This document shows positions 9,002-19,717 of a stretch of 64,000 nt of DNA, in pieces. The translations under genes were made by a program, and so were the position numbers. The number at the start of each line of letters is the position of its first letter. Within the stretch, counting starts at the first letter, position 1. The notes below the pieces were generated by a model. That model had not been told where the DNA came from. It made no database searches and saw only the letters and a program-made list of their open reading frames with translations. The DNA is taken from NCBI GenBank assembly GCA_002711845.1, contig PASF01000006.1, forward strand, positions 248,001 through 312,000, given 5' to 3'. The DNA is from Gammaproteobacteria bacterium. Lineage in GTDB: Bacteria > Pseudomonadota > Gammaproteobacteria > Pseudomonadales > Pseudohongiellaceae.

Positions 9002-12000
9002 TCAGAACTGCAACAGCGCGCGAGCATACAAACGACGACCACGGCCATCAAACACCGATGCATCGTAGTTGATGGCACCCGCTTCGCGGTAGGGCAGGTC
9101 GGCATTAAACGCATCCAGTACACCCACTGTGAAAATAGAGGTGCCGAACGCCTGGTTGGCCCACTGATGCGTGTAGTTGTACTGAAGGTCAACACTCTGG
9201 TAGCTGTCAATCTTCCGGCTCAACAGGGCACGGACTTCATCATTGGCGGTGGCAAAGGTGTTTTCGTAAGCCAGATCGCTGTACGAACCGATGAACCGCG
9301 TAATGATGGAAGCACCGTGATTGCCATTGCTCATCCAGCTCAGGCTGATATTGCCCTTGTTGTCTGGCAATGAACGCACCAGGTTGCCATCACCGGTCGT
9401 ACCGGCCGCATCAAACACGCCGGTTTCCAGCAGACCCAGTTCCAGACCCGGCACATCCTTCAGTGTGTACTGATTAACGTGCGTGTAGTCCAGGCCGAGA
9501 CGGAAACGACCCAGGTCATTAGTCCAGCCGTAACTGGCCTTCACGTCTATACCGTCAGCGATGATGGTGCCGGCGTTGATGGTGCTCAGTTGCGTGGTCG
9601 TCAGCGAACCCGTGCTCACGCCAAAGGTTCGGACCACACCTTCGATCTGATAGGCCGCCGGATTGACCACGCAATCCAGGCGTGAGCCTGGCTGTACATC
9701 ACGGAAACCAGTCTCACCACCCGGTGTACCCTGCGTGCTGGGATCGGTACCGAACTGAGCTGCCAGAGCATTTGGGTCACAAGGTGTCAACTGGTCCAGG
9801 CTGGCCCATCCGCCAGTACGGCTGGACGGGATGGTCCCGTTCAGCACGTAGTTTGAAGGGTCCGCCGCCGCCTGCTGGAACAGCGCCAGTTCGTCAGCAA
9901 TTGCTGAAATACCGGGCTGCGGCAGTACCTTATCGGTCAGCTCAAAACGCCAGGCATCGGCGGTCAGGCTCAGGCCTTCAAGACGACCGGCCGGTGTCCA
10001 GACAAACCCGGCACTGAAGGTATCGGCATACTCATTGCCCACGTCTGGCGCCGGACCACCCAGGGTATAGGTAAAGTTGGGCAGCGCGTTGTCATTGCTG
10101 ACGTCGGCCAGACCGGCACGGACCGCCTGGTTACGCAGTGGATCACGGAAGGTGTTGCTGGAGGATTCCAGGCCCTCTTCCACGATACCGACGTTGGGCG
10201 CGCGGAAGGACTGCGAGAAGGAGCCACGCAGCAACAGCGTATCCATCGGACGCCAGCTCAGCGCCACCTTGGGTGTCACTTCGCTGCCAATGTTCCCGCC
10301 GTAATCCTCGTAGCGCAGTGCTATCTGGGTTTCCACATTCTGAATCAGCGGCAACGACAGTTCGCCAAAAACAGCAGAGACGTTGCGGTCGTTGCTGTAG
10401 TTGAAGATACACTCAGAGCACTCGAAGTTGTTGCTGACATAATGCGTGGTATTGGGTTCGCCATTGGTGCCCCACTCCAGAATGGCATTGGCCAGGCCTG
10501 GCTGGTTCATCGCAGGTGCAATGGATTTGTTGTTCTGCATACGGTACTGACCACCGACCGCAAACTGCGCCATGCCCCCACGCATTTCCATCAGCTCACC
10601 CGACACAACCGCGTCAATGACGCCCAGCTTGTTGCGTTTGTCAGCACGCTTGACCGTCGGCGCCATCCACGCCATCAGCTCATCGCTGTTGGCCAGATCC
10701 GGATTGGTCATCTGCGTCAGGAAGGGGTTGTAGAACTCGCAGCCACCCTGGCCCTGGTTGTTACTGGTCAATGCCAGCGACAGACTTTCACGGGTGGTGA
10801 ATACAAAACCCGGGAAGAAGGTCTGTGTGTACCCTTTGTAGTACGCCTGGTTGCTCACGTTCCACATGGTGGGAATCGCACCCCCAAAGGGGCCCGGCTC
10901 ATCACGGAAATTGAAGTCACTGATGCCGTTAGGTGTGCAGTTGGGACCACCCAGACCGTTTACCGCCAGCTCGGCACGGTCACGCTGGAAGGTCTGGTAT
11001 TCCTGCTCGAAGCTGGTGCCGCTCCAGGAGTAACCCACGTCATAGTTGAAACGGCGATCATTAAAGGCGTAAAACTCGCCTTTGACACCGGCCTGGATAC
11101 CGAGCGTTTCAGACTCGGTAATATTGGTGTTACCGCCCATGCGGGGGGTGTTGGAGTCCTGCACACTGGCATAGAACGGCACGTTCAGACCGCCATTGGC
11201 GAGCGTGTTGGGCGCATTCGGGATGCTGGTCGGGCGAGTCAGCCCAGCCTTGCCGGCGTAATAACCCAGTTCTGCGGTCATGCCAATGCCATAGCCACCG
11301 AAGCCAGGGTTGCCTGCGTGAGAACCTGGTGCTGCCAGGAACACGGTAGGGCCACGTGACCCGTGTGCACCGGAGTCGGAGCGTTCGATGGTGGTGTCGG
11401 AATACTGGAAGAACGAATAGAACTCGGCATTCTCATTAAAGGTGTGGTTAAAGGCGCCAGCGATGCTGTCGCGCTCCATGCCCACACTCATGAAATTCCA
11501 CTCTTCGGTGAACTCACGGCAGGTACCACTGTTGGCACCACGACGGTCAGTGCGGGTGCCGGTGAAGAACGGCCGGCCATCTGCTGACGTCAGGTCATCA
11601 CACAGCGGATCCGTCAGCACCGTGTTGGACGAGCCACCTTCAGCAATATTACGCTGTGTCAGTGCGGTATTGATGTAGGCCGGGTTAATGCGCGAACCAA
11701 ACGCCGGATTGGCCATGGTGGCGCTGATGTTACCCGCCATGCCGCCCACGACACCGGTGTACTGGGCGTTTTCGTCGTAGAAATTGCCGAACTCGACGGG
11801 TACCGGGTCACGTCGGAATATTTCACCTGACAATACAAAATGCGTGTCGCCGCTGTCACTGGCCCAGCCCCAGATCACGCTGCCGGTTTTATCCTGGCGA
11901 TCGGTGGCATTTTCCAGCGCCTGCACATCACCGTACACTTCCAGGCCTTCAAACTGGGTGCGCATGATGACGTTGACCACACCTGCCACAGCGTCCGACC

Positions 12001-12481
12001 CATACAGGGCAGAGCCACCGTCAGTGAGCACTTCAACGCGCTCAACCATGACCAGCGGGATGGTATTGATGTCAACAAATTCACCGCCACTTCGGGTAAC
12101 CGTCGCAGCAGATACCTGGCGCTTGCCATTGATCAGCGTCAGTGTGGAGTTCTCACCCAGGTTACGCAGGTTGACGTTGGCGGTACCTGACAGTGCCTGG
12201 CCTTCGCCCGCACCTTCGTTGGTGAATGAACCGGAGTTTATTTCGAGGTTTTTGATCACGTCCCAGATCTGGGCCGCGCCTTGTGCTTCAATTGACGCCC
12301 TGTCAACAGTGGTCACTGGCGAGGGCGCATCCAGAGGGCTGCCACGGATATAGGAACCGGTGACTATTACTTCTTCAACATCTACTTCTGAATCCTGGGC
12401 AAAAACTGGCAGACAGGCTGCACCTGACATCACACTGGTCAGCACCAGGGTCTTATTTCGGAAACCAAGCCATTTGGACAT
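9002..12481 (-). CDS. TonB-dependent outer-membrane receptor 2 (of three in tandem)
   Basis: A 1159-residue paralogue of the flanking receptors with the same order of parts. The signal peptide (MSKWLGFRNKTLVLTSVMSG to about FAQ) is followed by VEEVIVTGSYIRGSPLDAPSP, a plug with LRNLGENSTLTLINGKR and GGSALYGSDAVAGVVNVIM, and a long barrel ending RLYARALLQF. The loop motif CSECIFNY is at about residue 689. Both its coding sequence and its upstream region resemble receptor 1, which indicates duplication of a promoter-plus-gene unit. The start has a GGGGGA ribosome-binding site. The substrate is not deducible from the sequence; differences between the copies are concentrated in loop regions, as expected if ligand specificity has diverged. 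Confidence 0.95.
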   Translation of the reverse strand: MSKWLGFRNKTLVLTSVMSGAACLPVFAQDSEVDVEEVIVTGSYIRGSPLDAPSPVTTVDRASIEAQGAAQIWDVIKNLEINSGSFTNEGAGEGQALSGTANVNLRNLGENSTLTLINGKRQVSAATVTRSGGEFVDINTIPLVMVERVEVLTDGGSALYGSDAVAGVVNVIMRTQFEGLEVYGDVQALENATDRQDKTGSVIWGWASDSGDTHFVLSGEIFRRDPVPVEFGNFYDENAQYTGVVGGMAGNISATMANPAFGSRINPAYINTALTQRNIAEGGSSNTVLTDPLCDDLTSADGRPFFTGTRTDRRGANSGTCREFTEEWNFMSVGMERDSIAGAFNHTFNENAEFYSFFQYSDTTIERSDSGAHGSRGPTVFLAAPGSHAGNPGFGGYGIGMTAELGYYAGKAGLTRPTSIPNAPNTLANGGLNVPFYASVQDSNTPRMGGNTNITESETLGIQAGVKGEFYAFNDRRFNYDVGYSWSGTSFEQEYQTFQRDRAELAVNGLGGPNCTPNGISDFNFRDEPGPFGGAIPTMWNVSNQAYYKGYTQTFFPGFVFTTRESLSLALTSNNQGQGGCEFYNPFLTQMTNPDLANSDELMAWMAPTVKRADKRNKLGVIDAVVSGELMEMRGGMAQFAVGGQYRMQNNKSIAPAMNQPGLANAILEWGTNGEPNTTHYVSNNFECSECIFNYSNDRNVSAVFGELSLPLIQNVETQIALRYEDYGGNIGSEVTPKVALSWRPMDTLLLRGSFSQSFRAPNVGIVEEGLESSSNTFRDPLRNQAVRAGLADVSNDNALPNFTYTLGGPAPDVGNEYADTFSAGFVWTPAGRLEGLSLTADAWRFELTDKVLPQPGISAIADELALFQQAAADPSNYVLNGTIPSSRTGGWASLDQLTPCDPNALAAQFGTDPSTQGTPGGETGFRDVQPGSRLDCVVNPAAYQIEGVVRTFGVSTGSLTTTQLSTINAGTIIADGIDVKASYGWTNDLGRFRLGLDYTHVNQYTLKDVPGLELGLLETGVFDAAGTTGDGNLVRSLPDNKGNISLSWMSNGNHGASIITRFIGSYSDLAYENTFATANDEVRALLSRKIDSYQSVDLQYNYTHQWANQAFGTSIFTVGVLDAFNADLPYREAGAINYDASVFDGRGRRLYARALLQF

Positions 12482-12557
12482 GGATATTCCCCCGTGATTA
12501 TTATTTTTGGAAACGTATGCACTGCTTAGATGCGTTTTTTAGTGTTTTTACAACTCA

Positions 12558-12674
12558 AGCAACTCAATACTACTCCGGCCTCGCATCCTTTCAGATTGAC
12601 CGGAACTACAGGGAATCGACACAAACTGTATCCAATTGAAACGGGCAATGCAATTAAAATTGAACCAGTTCACA
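12558..12674 (-). promoter_or_regulatory. Conserved upstream region of receptor 2
   Basis: Copy of the block upstream of receptor 1, with long identical stretches (AACGGGCAATGCAAT; ACTACTCCGGC). It sits in the 423-base gap 12482-12904 between receptors 2 and 3. Apart from this block and the receptor 3 terminator at 12844-12878 I see nothing else in that gap; an 88-codon open frame there crosses the conserved block and is not credible. Confidence 0.55.
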
Positions 12675-12843
12675 CATTTTATCCAGGTGACCGGATACGG
12701 CCTTGTTCGCATCGCTGGAGGCTGCATAAATACTGGGAATGGGGAATATTGGCAGGATTGATAAAGACCTCAAAAGGCCACCGACAAGCCAGCTAAAAGT
12801 TCGCTTCACCGCAAAAAGGTGCCGGGTTGTCGATTAAAAACCC

Positions 12844-12878
12844 AAAAGCCCTGTTGACAGATCGTCAACAGGGCTTTT
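12844..12878 (-). terminator. Terminator downstream of receptor 3
   Basis: The inverted repeat AAAAGCCCTGTTGAC / GTCAACAGGGCTTTT with a short loop lies 26 bases past the receptor 3 stop. Its A/T ends supply a U-tract of four in both directions. Confidence 0.88.
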
Positions 12879-12904
12879 GATTGTGCAGCGTTGGTGGCCA
12901 GATA

Positions 12905-15900
12905 TCAGAACTGCAACAACGCCCTGGCGTACAAACGACGACCCCGGCCATCAAACACCGAAGCATCGTAGTTCAGGGCGCCGGCATAGCGGAACGGCAA
13001 CGTCGCATTAAAGGCATCCAGTGCACCTATGGTAAAGATGCTGGTACCCAGTCGGCTGTCAGCCCATTGGTGGGTGTAGCTGTACTGCAGGTCAATACTG
13101 TTATAGCTGTCGACCTTGTCGCGAACCACCGAACGTACGTAATCATTACCGTTTTCAAAGGTATTGCGATACGCCAGGTCATCATACGAGCCAATGAACC
13201 GGTTAATCACGGTGACACTGTGACGCAGGTCATGGCTGGACCAGTTCAGGGTCAGATTACCCTTTTTGTCCGGCAGTGAGCGCACCAGGATGCCATCACC
13301 CGTGGTACCGGCGGCATCAAACACACCGGTTTCCAGCAGTCCCAGCTCGAGACCGGGCACGTCTTTCAGGGTGTACTGATTGACGTAGGTAAAGTCCATG
13401 CTGGCACGGAACCGACCCAGATCCATCTCCCAGTCATAACCCAGCTTCAGGTCAAAACCATCGGATATCACTTCACCGGCATTGATGGTGGAACTGACGA
13501 TGGTCACCAGGGCACCTTCTGTGCTGCCCTGTGTGCGCACCACGTTGGGTACTACATACTCGCGGGGGTCAACCACACAGTCCAGTCGCGAGCCTTCAAT
13601 AACCTGCCCGGCTGCGTTTTGCGACGCTTGCGGATCGCTGCCCCATTGCGCTTCCAGCGCGTTGGGATCACAGGCGACATAGGGCTGAGCGGCATCGTTG
13701 GCCAGTGATGAGTTCAGGACATAGTTGGCCGGATTGGTCGCCGCCGCGGAAAACGCATCCAGTTCGCCGGAAATCGATGAGATGGCCGGTTGCGGCATGA
13801 CCCGATCCTTGACTTCGAAACGCCAGAAATCAGTGGTCACGCTCAGACCATCGAGCACCCCATACGGTGTCCAGATAAAGCCGGCGCTGAACGTATTGGC
13901 CGACTCATTGCCCACATCCGGTGCCGGCGCGCCGACGCTGTAGGTGGTGTTGGGTTCCGCATTGGCATTATTGACCGCCGCCAGACCGGCGCGTACGGCC
14001 TGATTACGCAATGGATCGCGGAACGTCACCTGACCGGCTTCCAGGCCTTCCTCGATGACGGCCAGGTTCGGCGCCCGGAACGACTGCGAGAATGAACCTC
14101 TGAACAACAGTTCTTCGACCGGGCGCCAGCTGGCGGCAACCTTGGGTGTCAATTCGCCACCCACTGAACCACCGTAATCCTCGTAACGCAGGGCGAACTG
14201 TGTCTCGACATTGTTGAGCAACGGCAGCGAGAACTCGGAGAAGACGGCACGCACATTACGATCCAGGTCATAGTTGAAAATACACTGCGAGCACTCATAG
14301 TTGTTGCTGACATAGTGCGTCTGGTCGACGTTGCCATTGGCATCCCAGCCCAGAATGGCATTCGGCAGCCCCGGGTCATTCAGCGTGGGCGCATTGGATT
14401 TGTTGTTCTGCTGCCGGTATTGCACCCCCAGTGCAAACTGGGACATACCACCGGCCATTTCGAACATTTCACCGGCCACCACGGCATCAAACACCGCCAG
14501 CTGGTTGCGTTTGTCAGAACGCAACACGGTCGGCGTCATCCAGTCCAGCAGGGCCTGGGAATTGCCCAGATCAGGGTCAGTCACCGAGGTCAGGAACGGG
14601 TTGTAGAATTCGCAGCCACCCTGGCCATGATTGTTACTGGTCAGCGCCAGCGACAGGCTTTCCCGTGTGGTGTGCACGAAGCCCGGGAAGTACTCCTGAG
14701 TAAAGGTATCACCCAGGAAATCCCAGAACGTCGGCAATGCTGGCGACACAGCACCGCGCGCACTTCTGAAATCGAAGTCGCTGACACCATTGGGCGTGCA
14801 GTTGGGGCCGCCCAGGCCATTAACGGCCAGCTCGGCGCGGTCGCGCTGGAAGGTCTGGTACTCCAGCTCGAAGCTGGTACCACTCCACGACACACCCACA
14901 TCATAGTTGAAACGGCGATCATTCAGCGCATAGAACTCACCCTTCACACCGGCCTGCAGACCCATGGTTTCGGTGGTGTTCATGTTGGTGTTGCCACCAC
15001 TGCGCGGGAAGTTCCCGGTCTGCACCGTGCCGGACATGGGCACGTTGGGGCCGCCATTGGCCAGCGCGATCGGCGCATTGGGGATATCATTGGCCGTTGG
15101 ACGGCTCAAACCCACGGCTGGCGCAAAGTAGCCCAGCTCCGCAGTCTGACCAATACCGTAGCCACCCCAGGCCGGCACACCGGCATGGGCACCGGGCTGT
15201 GCCAGGAAAAAGCTCGGGCCCCGGGCGGTGACATAGCCTGAATCAGATCGTTCGATGTCACTTTGCGACCACTGCGCAAAGGAATAGAACTCAGCGGCCT
15301 CATTAAAACTGTGGCTGAAGGCCGCAGACAGACTGTCGCGCTCCATGCCGACGGTCAGCAGGCGCCACTGGGCATCTTCTTCGCGACAGCTGCTGCTGGG
15401 TTCGCCTCGCTGAGCGGTGCGGGTGCCGGTAAACAGCGGCGAGCCATCCGCCGACGTCAGCTGGGAGCACAGCGGGTCCGTGTAGCGCAATGAACCGGTG
15501 CCACCTTCGGCAATCGCCTGATCAATGGCATCCTGATTGATATAGGCCTGATTCAGCCGCGCACCGAATGAGCCCTGATTGATCAGCGTGCCCAGCCCGC
15601 CCACGACGCCGGTGAACTCGGAGCGCTCGTCGTAGAAACGCGCAGCGGTAATCGGCACCGGGTCACGGCGGAACATTTCACCGGCCAGCACCAGATTGGT
15701 ACTGCCGGTGTCATTGGCCCAGCCCCAGATAACGCTGCCGGTTTTGTCGAACCGGCTGCCGGCACTTTCAATGTTCTGCACGTCGCCGTAAACTTCAAGG
15801 CCCTCAAAATCGGTACGCATGATGATGTTGACCGCACCGGCCACAGCATCGGAACCGTACAGCGCTGAGCCGCCATCGGTCAGTACTTCAACACGATCGA

Positions 15901-16372
15901 CCATGACCAGAGGAATGGTGTTGATATCAACAAATTCGCCCCCCGAGGGCGTGGTGGTCGCGGCCGCAACCTGGCGTTTGCCGTTGATCAGTGTCAACGT
16001 CGAGTTCTCACCCAGGTTGCGCAAATTGATATTGGCGGTACCTGACAGGTTGCCCAGTGCGGCATTACTGCCATCGGCACCTTCGTTGGAAATGGAGCCG
16101 GAATTGATCTCCAGGTTCTTGATCACGTCCCAGATTTGTGACGCGCCCTGGGCTTCCATTGATGCTCTGTCGACCGACTGCACCGGCGACGGCGCATCCA
16201 GTGGGCTGCCGCGCAGATAGGAACCGGTGACCACAACTTCTTCGACTTCCGACTGCGCTGCCTGAGCATTTTGTTGAGTGTTCTCCTGAGCGTACAGGGG
16301 CAGACAGGCGACGCTGGACATGACGCCGGTCATAACACGGGCTTTTGTAAAACTACCAAGCCATCTGGACAT
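12905..16372 (-). CDS. TonB-dependent outer-membrane receptor 3 (of three in tandem)
   Basis: A 1155-residue paralogue of receptors 1 and 2. The signal peptide (MSRWLGSFTKARVMTGVMSS to LYAQ) is followed by SEVEEVVVTGSYLRG, a plug with LRNLGENSTLTLINGKR and GGSALYGSDAVAGAVNIIM, and a barrel ending RLYARALLQF. The external-loop motif is CSQCIFNY (about residue 694). I chose the ATG at 16372 because TGAGGAAA lies just upstream and it aligns with the other two starts; the GTG at 16384 overlaps that ribosome-binding site. Its upstream region (16373-16659) lacks the block shared by receptors 1 and 2, so it may be controlled differently and may be the older copy. Confidence 0.95.
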   Translation of the reverse strand: MSRWLGSFTKARVMTGVMSSVACLPLYAQENTQQNAQAAQSEVEEVVVTGSYLRGSPLDAPSPVQSVDRASMEAQGASQIWDVIKNLEINSGSISNEGADGSNAALGNLSGTANINLRNLGENSTLTLINGKRQVAAATTTPSGGEFVDINTIPLVMVDRVEVLTDGGSALYGSDAVAGAVNIIMRTDFEGLEVYGDVQNIESAGSRFDKTGSVIWGWANDTGSTNLVLAGEMFRRDPVPITAARFYDERSEFTGVVGGLGTLINQGSFGARLNQAYINQDAIDQAIAEGGTGSLRYTDPLCSQLTSADGSPLFTGTRTAQRGEPSSSCREEDAQWRLLTVGMERDSLSAAFSHSFNEAAEFYSFAQWSQSDIERSDSGYVTARGPSFFLAQPGAHAGVPAWGGYGIGQTAELGYFAPAVGLSRPTANDIPNAPIALANGGPNVPMSGTVQTGNFPRSGGNTNMNTTETMGLQAGVKGEFYALNDRRFNYDVGVSWSGTSFELEYQTFQRDRAELAVNGLGGPNCTPNGVSDFDFRSARGAVSPALPTFWDFLGDTFTQEYFPGFVHTTRESLSLALTSNNHGQGGCEFYNPFLTSVTDPDLGNSQALLDWMTPTVLRSDKRNQLAVFDAVVAGEMFEMAGGMSQFALGVQYRQQNNKSNAPTLNDPGLPNAILGWDANGNVDQTHYVSNNYECSQCIFNYDLDRNVRAVFSEFSLPLLNNVETQFALRYEDYGGSVGGELTPKVAASWRPVEELLFRGSFSQSFRAPNLAVIEEGLEAGQVTFRDPLRNQAVRAGLAAVNNANAEPNTTYSVGAPAPDVGNESANTFSAGFIWTPYGVLDGLSVTTDFWRFEVKDRVMPQPAISSISGELDAFSAAATNPANYVLNSSLANDAAQPYVACDPNALEAQWGSDPQASQNAAGQVIEGSRLDCVVDPREYVVPNVVRTQGSTEGALVTIVSSTINAGEVISDGFDLKLGYDWEMDLGRFRASMDFTYVNQYTLKDVPGLELGLLETGVFDAAGTTGDGILVRSLPDKKGNLTLNWSSHDLRHSVTVINRFIGSYDDLAYRNTFENGNDYVRSVVRDKVDSYNSIDLQYSYTHQWADSRLGTSIFTIGALDAFNATLPFRYAGALNYDASVFDGRGRRLYARALLQF

Positions 16373-16659
16373 AAATTTCCTCACTTATTCTTATGCAAAA
16401 TGCCAAATTACGGTTACATGCTGCTTATTTTTCCAACAGATCATCACTACAACGTATGTCCGGCCAGCAACAGGCAGAAAAAGACACACGGAACCTCCAT
16501 GAAAAGCGGGTAAACGATAGCCAATAGGTTATGCTATTGCAAACCGAATAACGCGGTCGTGACTCAGCTCAACTGTTATAACGTTCATTGATCAGCCCCA
16601 TCATCAACAATGATGTCCGTTGACTGGCAGCCCTGCTCCGTCCGGCGGAATCTGTTACC

Positions 16660-17439
16660 ATGTCAGCGTTTTTTCCTGCCAACCATTCAGGTGCATTTCC
16701 AAACCCCATGCTGAAAAAACTGGCCATCCTGACACTGCTGTTGACACTGGTGCCGATCCTGCTGGTCACCACGGTGCTGCCACCTCTGACCGGACTGCTG
16801 ATTCGCCCGCCACTGCGCCAGGCACTGGAAAATGCTCAGGCGTTCAACATTGATGTCCAAGACGTGCGCGCGGGCTGGTTCAGCACTGACATTCACTTCA
16901 GCGCGGCAAGCAGCATGTTTTCTGCCGATGGCCTGACGTCGCCGACACAGCACGCCATTCTGCACGTCAATCATGGGCCCATCATGTGGCATCTGTACGA
17001 CACCCTGTTTGCCGTCGCGGACATCCGGCTGCTACCGGCATACGAACAGCCAGGGCCCGGGCAGACCAATTTTTCCGGTTCTGGCATACTGCGTCTTGAT
17101 TCACGAGGGCAATTGCATTTTGATGCCATCACCGGTTTTACCGCGTTTGCCGGTGACCACTGGCTGGAAGCCCGCGCCCGATGGCCCGTCAACGCGTCCT
17201 GGCGGGGCTGGCGCGCCGTATTGCGCAACATGCAGCTGACGCTACGGATCGACGCCAATGCCTTGGCGCTGGCACAAAGCCCGGCTGCGGAGGCACTGGA
17301 AGTCTACCGGCAGCAGGGCTGGACCCGGCTCAGCAACGGTCGGGCGCAGACCACCATTCAGCTGCAGGAGCAACTGCTGAGCATCAATGGCGCAGAGATG
17401 CCCATAGGTTTGTTTCTAGACAGCCCGGAAATACTGTAG
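16660..17439 (+). CDS. Short DUF945/YdgA-like protein
   Basis: A 259-residue protein with an N-terminal hydrophobic anchor ([23 protein letters not shown]) and an otherwise soluble, probably periplasmic domain. [17 protein letters not shown] and [13 protein letters not shown] resemble the YdgA/DUF945 signatures (Y-x-RG-x-FSS and VDHGP), and the C-terminal [22 protein letters not shown] resembles that family's end. E. coli YdgA is about 500 residues, so this is a shortened relative. ATG 16660 has GGCGGA at a long spacing; the ATG at 16708 (MLKKL) would put the signal segment at the very N-terminus and may be the true start. Function is unknown. It lies upstream of and in the same direction as the YgiQ gene. 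Confidence 0.65.
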   Translation: MSAFFPANHSGAFPNPMLKKLAILTLLLTLVPILLVTTVLPPLTGLLIRPPLRQALENAQAFNIDVQDVRAGWFSTDIHFSAASSMFSADGLTSPTQHAILHVNHGPIMWHLYDTLFAVADIRLLPAYEQPGPGQTNFSGSGILRLDSRGQLHFDAITGFTAFAGDHWLEARARWPVNASWRGWRAVLRNMQLTLRIDANALALAQSPAAEALEVYRQQGWTRLSNGRAQTTIQLQEQLLSINGAEMPIGLFLDSPEIL

Positions 17440-17497
17440 AATAGGCACCGACTCCCAATTCCCAAGCGCCGGCAGACCGCCGGAAGGCCTCCGCCTG

Positions 17498-19717
17498 ATG
17501 CAAACACCTGCCCAGCCTTCATCCACCCGCGTCAAATCTCGCTCACGGCCGGAAACCGGTCCTGACAGCAAGCAGGCCATCAAGCCCAGGCACCTGTTCT
17601 CGTATCAGCCCTATTGGGCGGAATGTTTTGGCACCGCGCCCTACCTGCCCATGTCACGGGCAGAGATGGATGCGCTGGGCTGGGACAGTTGCGACATCAT
17701 CATTGTCACCGCCGATGCCTATGTTGACCATCCAAGCTTTGGCATGGCCGTCGTCGGCCGCCTGCTGGAAGCCCAGGGGTTCCGGGTGGGCATTATTGCG
17801 CAGCCGGCCTGGGACAGTGCGGAGCCGTTCAAGGCACTGGGTGAGCCCAATCTGTTTTTTGGTGTCACCGGCGGCAATATGGACTCACTGATCAACCGTT
17901 ACACGGCAGACCTGCGAATCCGCACTGATGATGCCTATACACCCAATGCCGAAGCCGGCAAGCGCCCGGACCGCTCGGTCATTGTGTACAGCCAGCGTTG
18001 CCGCGAAGCGTATTACCAGACTCCGATTGTGGTGGGCGGCATTGAGGCCAGTCTGCGCCGTATTGCCCAGTATGACTACTGGAGCGATCAGGTTCGCAAA
18101 TCAGTGCTGATCGACGCCAATGCCGACATACTGCTGTACGGTAATGCCGAACGCGCCCTGGTTGAATTCGCTCACGGCGTCGCCAACGGGCGGACCATCA
18201 GGGAACTCAGTGATTTACGCGGCACCGCCGTGCTGCGTCGCGAGGCACCCCCGGGCTGGACCGAGATCGATTCCACTCGCATCGACTGGCCGGGACGTAT
18301 CGACGACATCCCCAACCCCTATGATGTGCCCCACGATCAGATTACCGAGCCGGATGCGCGCAAGATCCGGGAAGCCACCGAGGCACGCGAAGCGAAAAAA
18401 GACGAAGACGACGTCCTGCCGATCCGCATTATTCCGTTGCCGCTGCAGCGCAAATTCGATACCGACCCGGACAAAACCTATATTCGCCTGCCCTCCTACA
18501 ACAAGGTGAAGAATGACCCGGCGCTTTATGCGCACGCTTCCCGCGTGCTGCATCAGGAGTCCAACCCCTATAATGCCAAGACGCTGGTGCAAAAACACGA
18601 CACCATGGACATCTGGGTCAATCCGCCGCCCATTCCGCTGGAAACCGACGAGCTGGACGGCGTGTTTGACCTGCCCTACCAGCGGCGACCGCATCCGTCG
18701 TACGGCGATGCACGCATTCCTGCCTACGACATGATCAAGACCTCGGTCAACATCATGCGCGGCTGCTTCGGTGGCTGCACCTTCTGCTCCATCACTGAAC
18801 ACGAAGGCCGGATCATCCAGAGCCGTTCGGAAGAATCAATTCTCAAGGAGATCGAGAAGATCCGCGACATGGTCCCCGGTTTTACCGGCACCATCTCCGA
18901 TCTGGGCGGGCCCACTGCCAACATGTATAAACTGAATTGTAAATCGCACGACATCCAGAAAAACTGCAAGCGGCTGTCGTGTGTCTATCCGACCATCTGC
19001 CAGCATCTGGAAACCGACCACAAGCCGACCACCCAGCTTTATCGCAAGGCGCGCGCCATTCCCGGCGTAAAACGCGTGGCCATTGCCTCGGGGTTGCGTT
19101 ACGACCTGGCGCTAAAGGACCCTGAGTATGTCGAAGAACTGGTGACACACCATGTTGGCGGTTACCTGAAAATTGCGCCGGAGCACAGCGAAGACAAAAC
19201 GCTGTCAAAGATGATGAAACCCAGCATCAGCTCCTACGACGAATTCAAGGCGATGTTTGATCATTTCTCCGCCAAGGCTGGCAAAAAACAGTATCTGATC
19301 CCCTACTTTATTGCCGCGCACCCGGGTTCCGACAATGAAGACATGATGAACCTGGGCCTGTGGCTGAAAAAGCACAAGTTCAAACCGGACCAGGTGCAGA
19401 CCTTCTATCCGTCGCCCATGGCGCTGGCGACCGCGATGTACTATTCCGGCAAGAATCCGCTAAAGAAGGTGACCTACAAGAGTGAGGCGGTGGGCAGCAT
19501 CAAGCATTTTGAGGACCGCCGCGTGCAGAAGGCCTTCCTGCGTTACCACGACGAGAAGAACTGGCCGATCCTGCGCACCACACTGCGCAAGATGGGCCGC
19601 GCAGACCTGATCGGCGACGCGCCGCACCAGCTGGTGCCGGATGACAAGCCCGGCCGTTCGGCGCGCCCGGCCAAGGCGCGCCGAAACGCCCGGCCCAAAC
19701 GCACCCGCAGCCTCTAG
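17498..19717 (+). CDS. ygiQ: YgiQ family radical SAM protein
   Basis: A 739-residue radical SAM enzyme of the YgiQ (UPF0313) family. The N-terminal domain ([33 protein letters not shown]) precedes the radical SAM core with the 4Fe-4S motif GCFGGCTFC at about residues 423-430, the CX3CX2C form. The C-terminus is a basic tail ([15 protein letters not shown]). The substrate of the family is not known to me. Its TAG stop overlaps the stop codon of the convergent tex gene within a CTAG palindrome. Confidence 0.93.
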   Translation: MQTPAQPSSTRVKSRSRPETGPDSKQAIKPRHLFSYQPYWAECFGTAPYLPMSRAEMDALGWDSCDIIIVTADAYVDHPSFGMAVVGRLLEAQGFRVGIIAQPAWDSAEPFKALGEPNLFFGVTGGNMDSLINRYTADLRIRTDDAYTPNAEAGKRPDRSVIVYSQRCREAYYQTPIVVGGIEASLRRIAQYDYWSDQVRKSVLIDANADILLYGNAERALVEFAHGVANGRTIRELSDLRGTAVLRREAPPGWTEIDSTRIDWPGRIDDIPNPYDVPHDQITEPDARKIREATEAREAKKDEDDVLPIRIIPLPLQRKFDTDPDKTYIRLPSYNKVKNDPALYAHASRVLHQESNPYNAKTLVQKHDTMDIWVNPPPIPLETDELDGVFDLPYQRRPHPSYGDARIPAYDMIKTSVNIMRGCFGGCTFCSITEHEGRIIQSRSEESILKEIEKIRDMVPGFTGTISDLGGPTANMYKLNCKSHDIQKNCKRLSCVYPTICQHLETDHKPTTQLYRKARAIPGVKRVAIASGLRYDLALKDPEYVEELVTHHVGGYLKIAPEHSEDKTLSKMMKPSISSYDEFKAMFDHFSAKAGKKQYLIPYFIAAHPGSDNEDMMNLGLWLKKHKFKPDQVQTFYPSPMALATAMYYSGKNPLKKVTYKSEAVGSIKHFEDRRVQKAFLRYHDEKNWPILRTTLRKMGRADLIGDAPHQLVPDDKPGRSARPAKARRNARPKRTRSL

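Noticed and set aside
12530-12796. An 88-codon plus-strand open frame between receptors 2 and 3
   Set aside because: It runs through the upstream block conserved between receptors 1 and 2, has no ribosome-binding site and no sensible protein features.
5243-16372. Receptor array as part of a SusCD-type polysaccharide-utilisation locus
   Set aside because: No SusD-like lipoprotein, glycoside hydrolase or sensor gene is present next to it.
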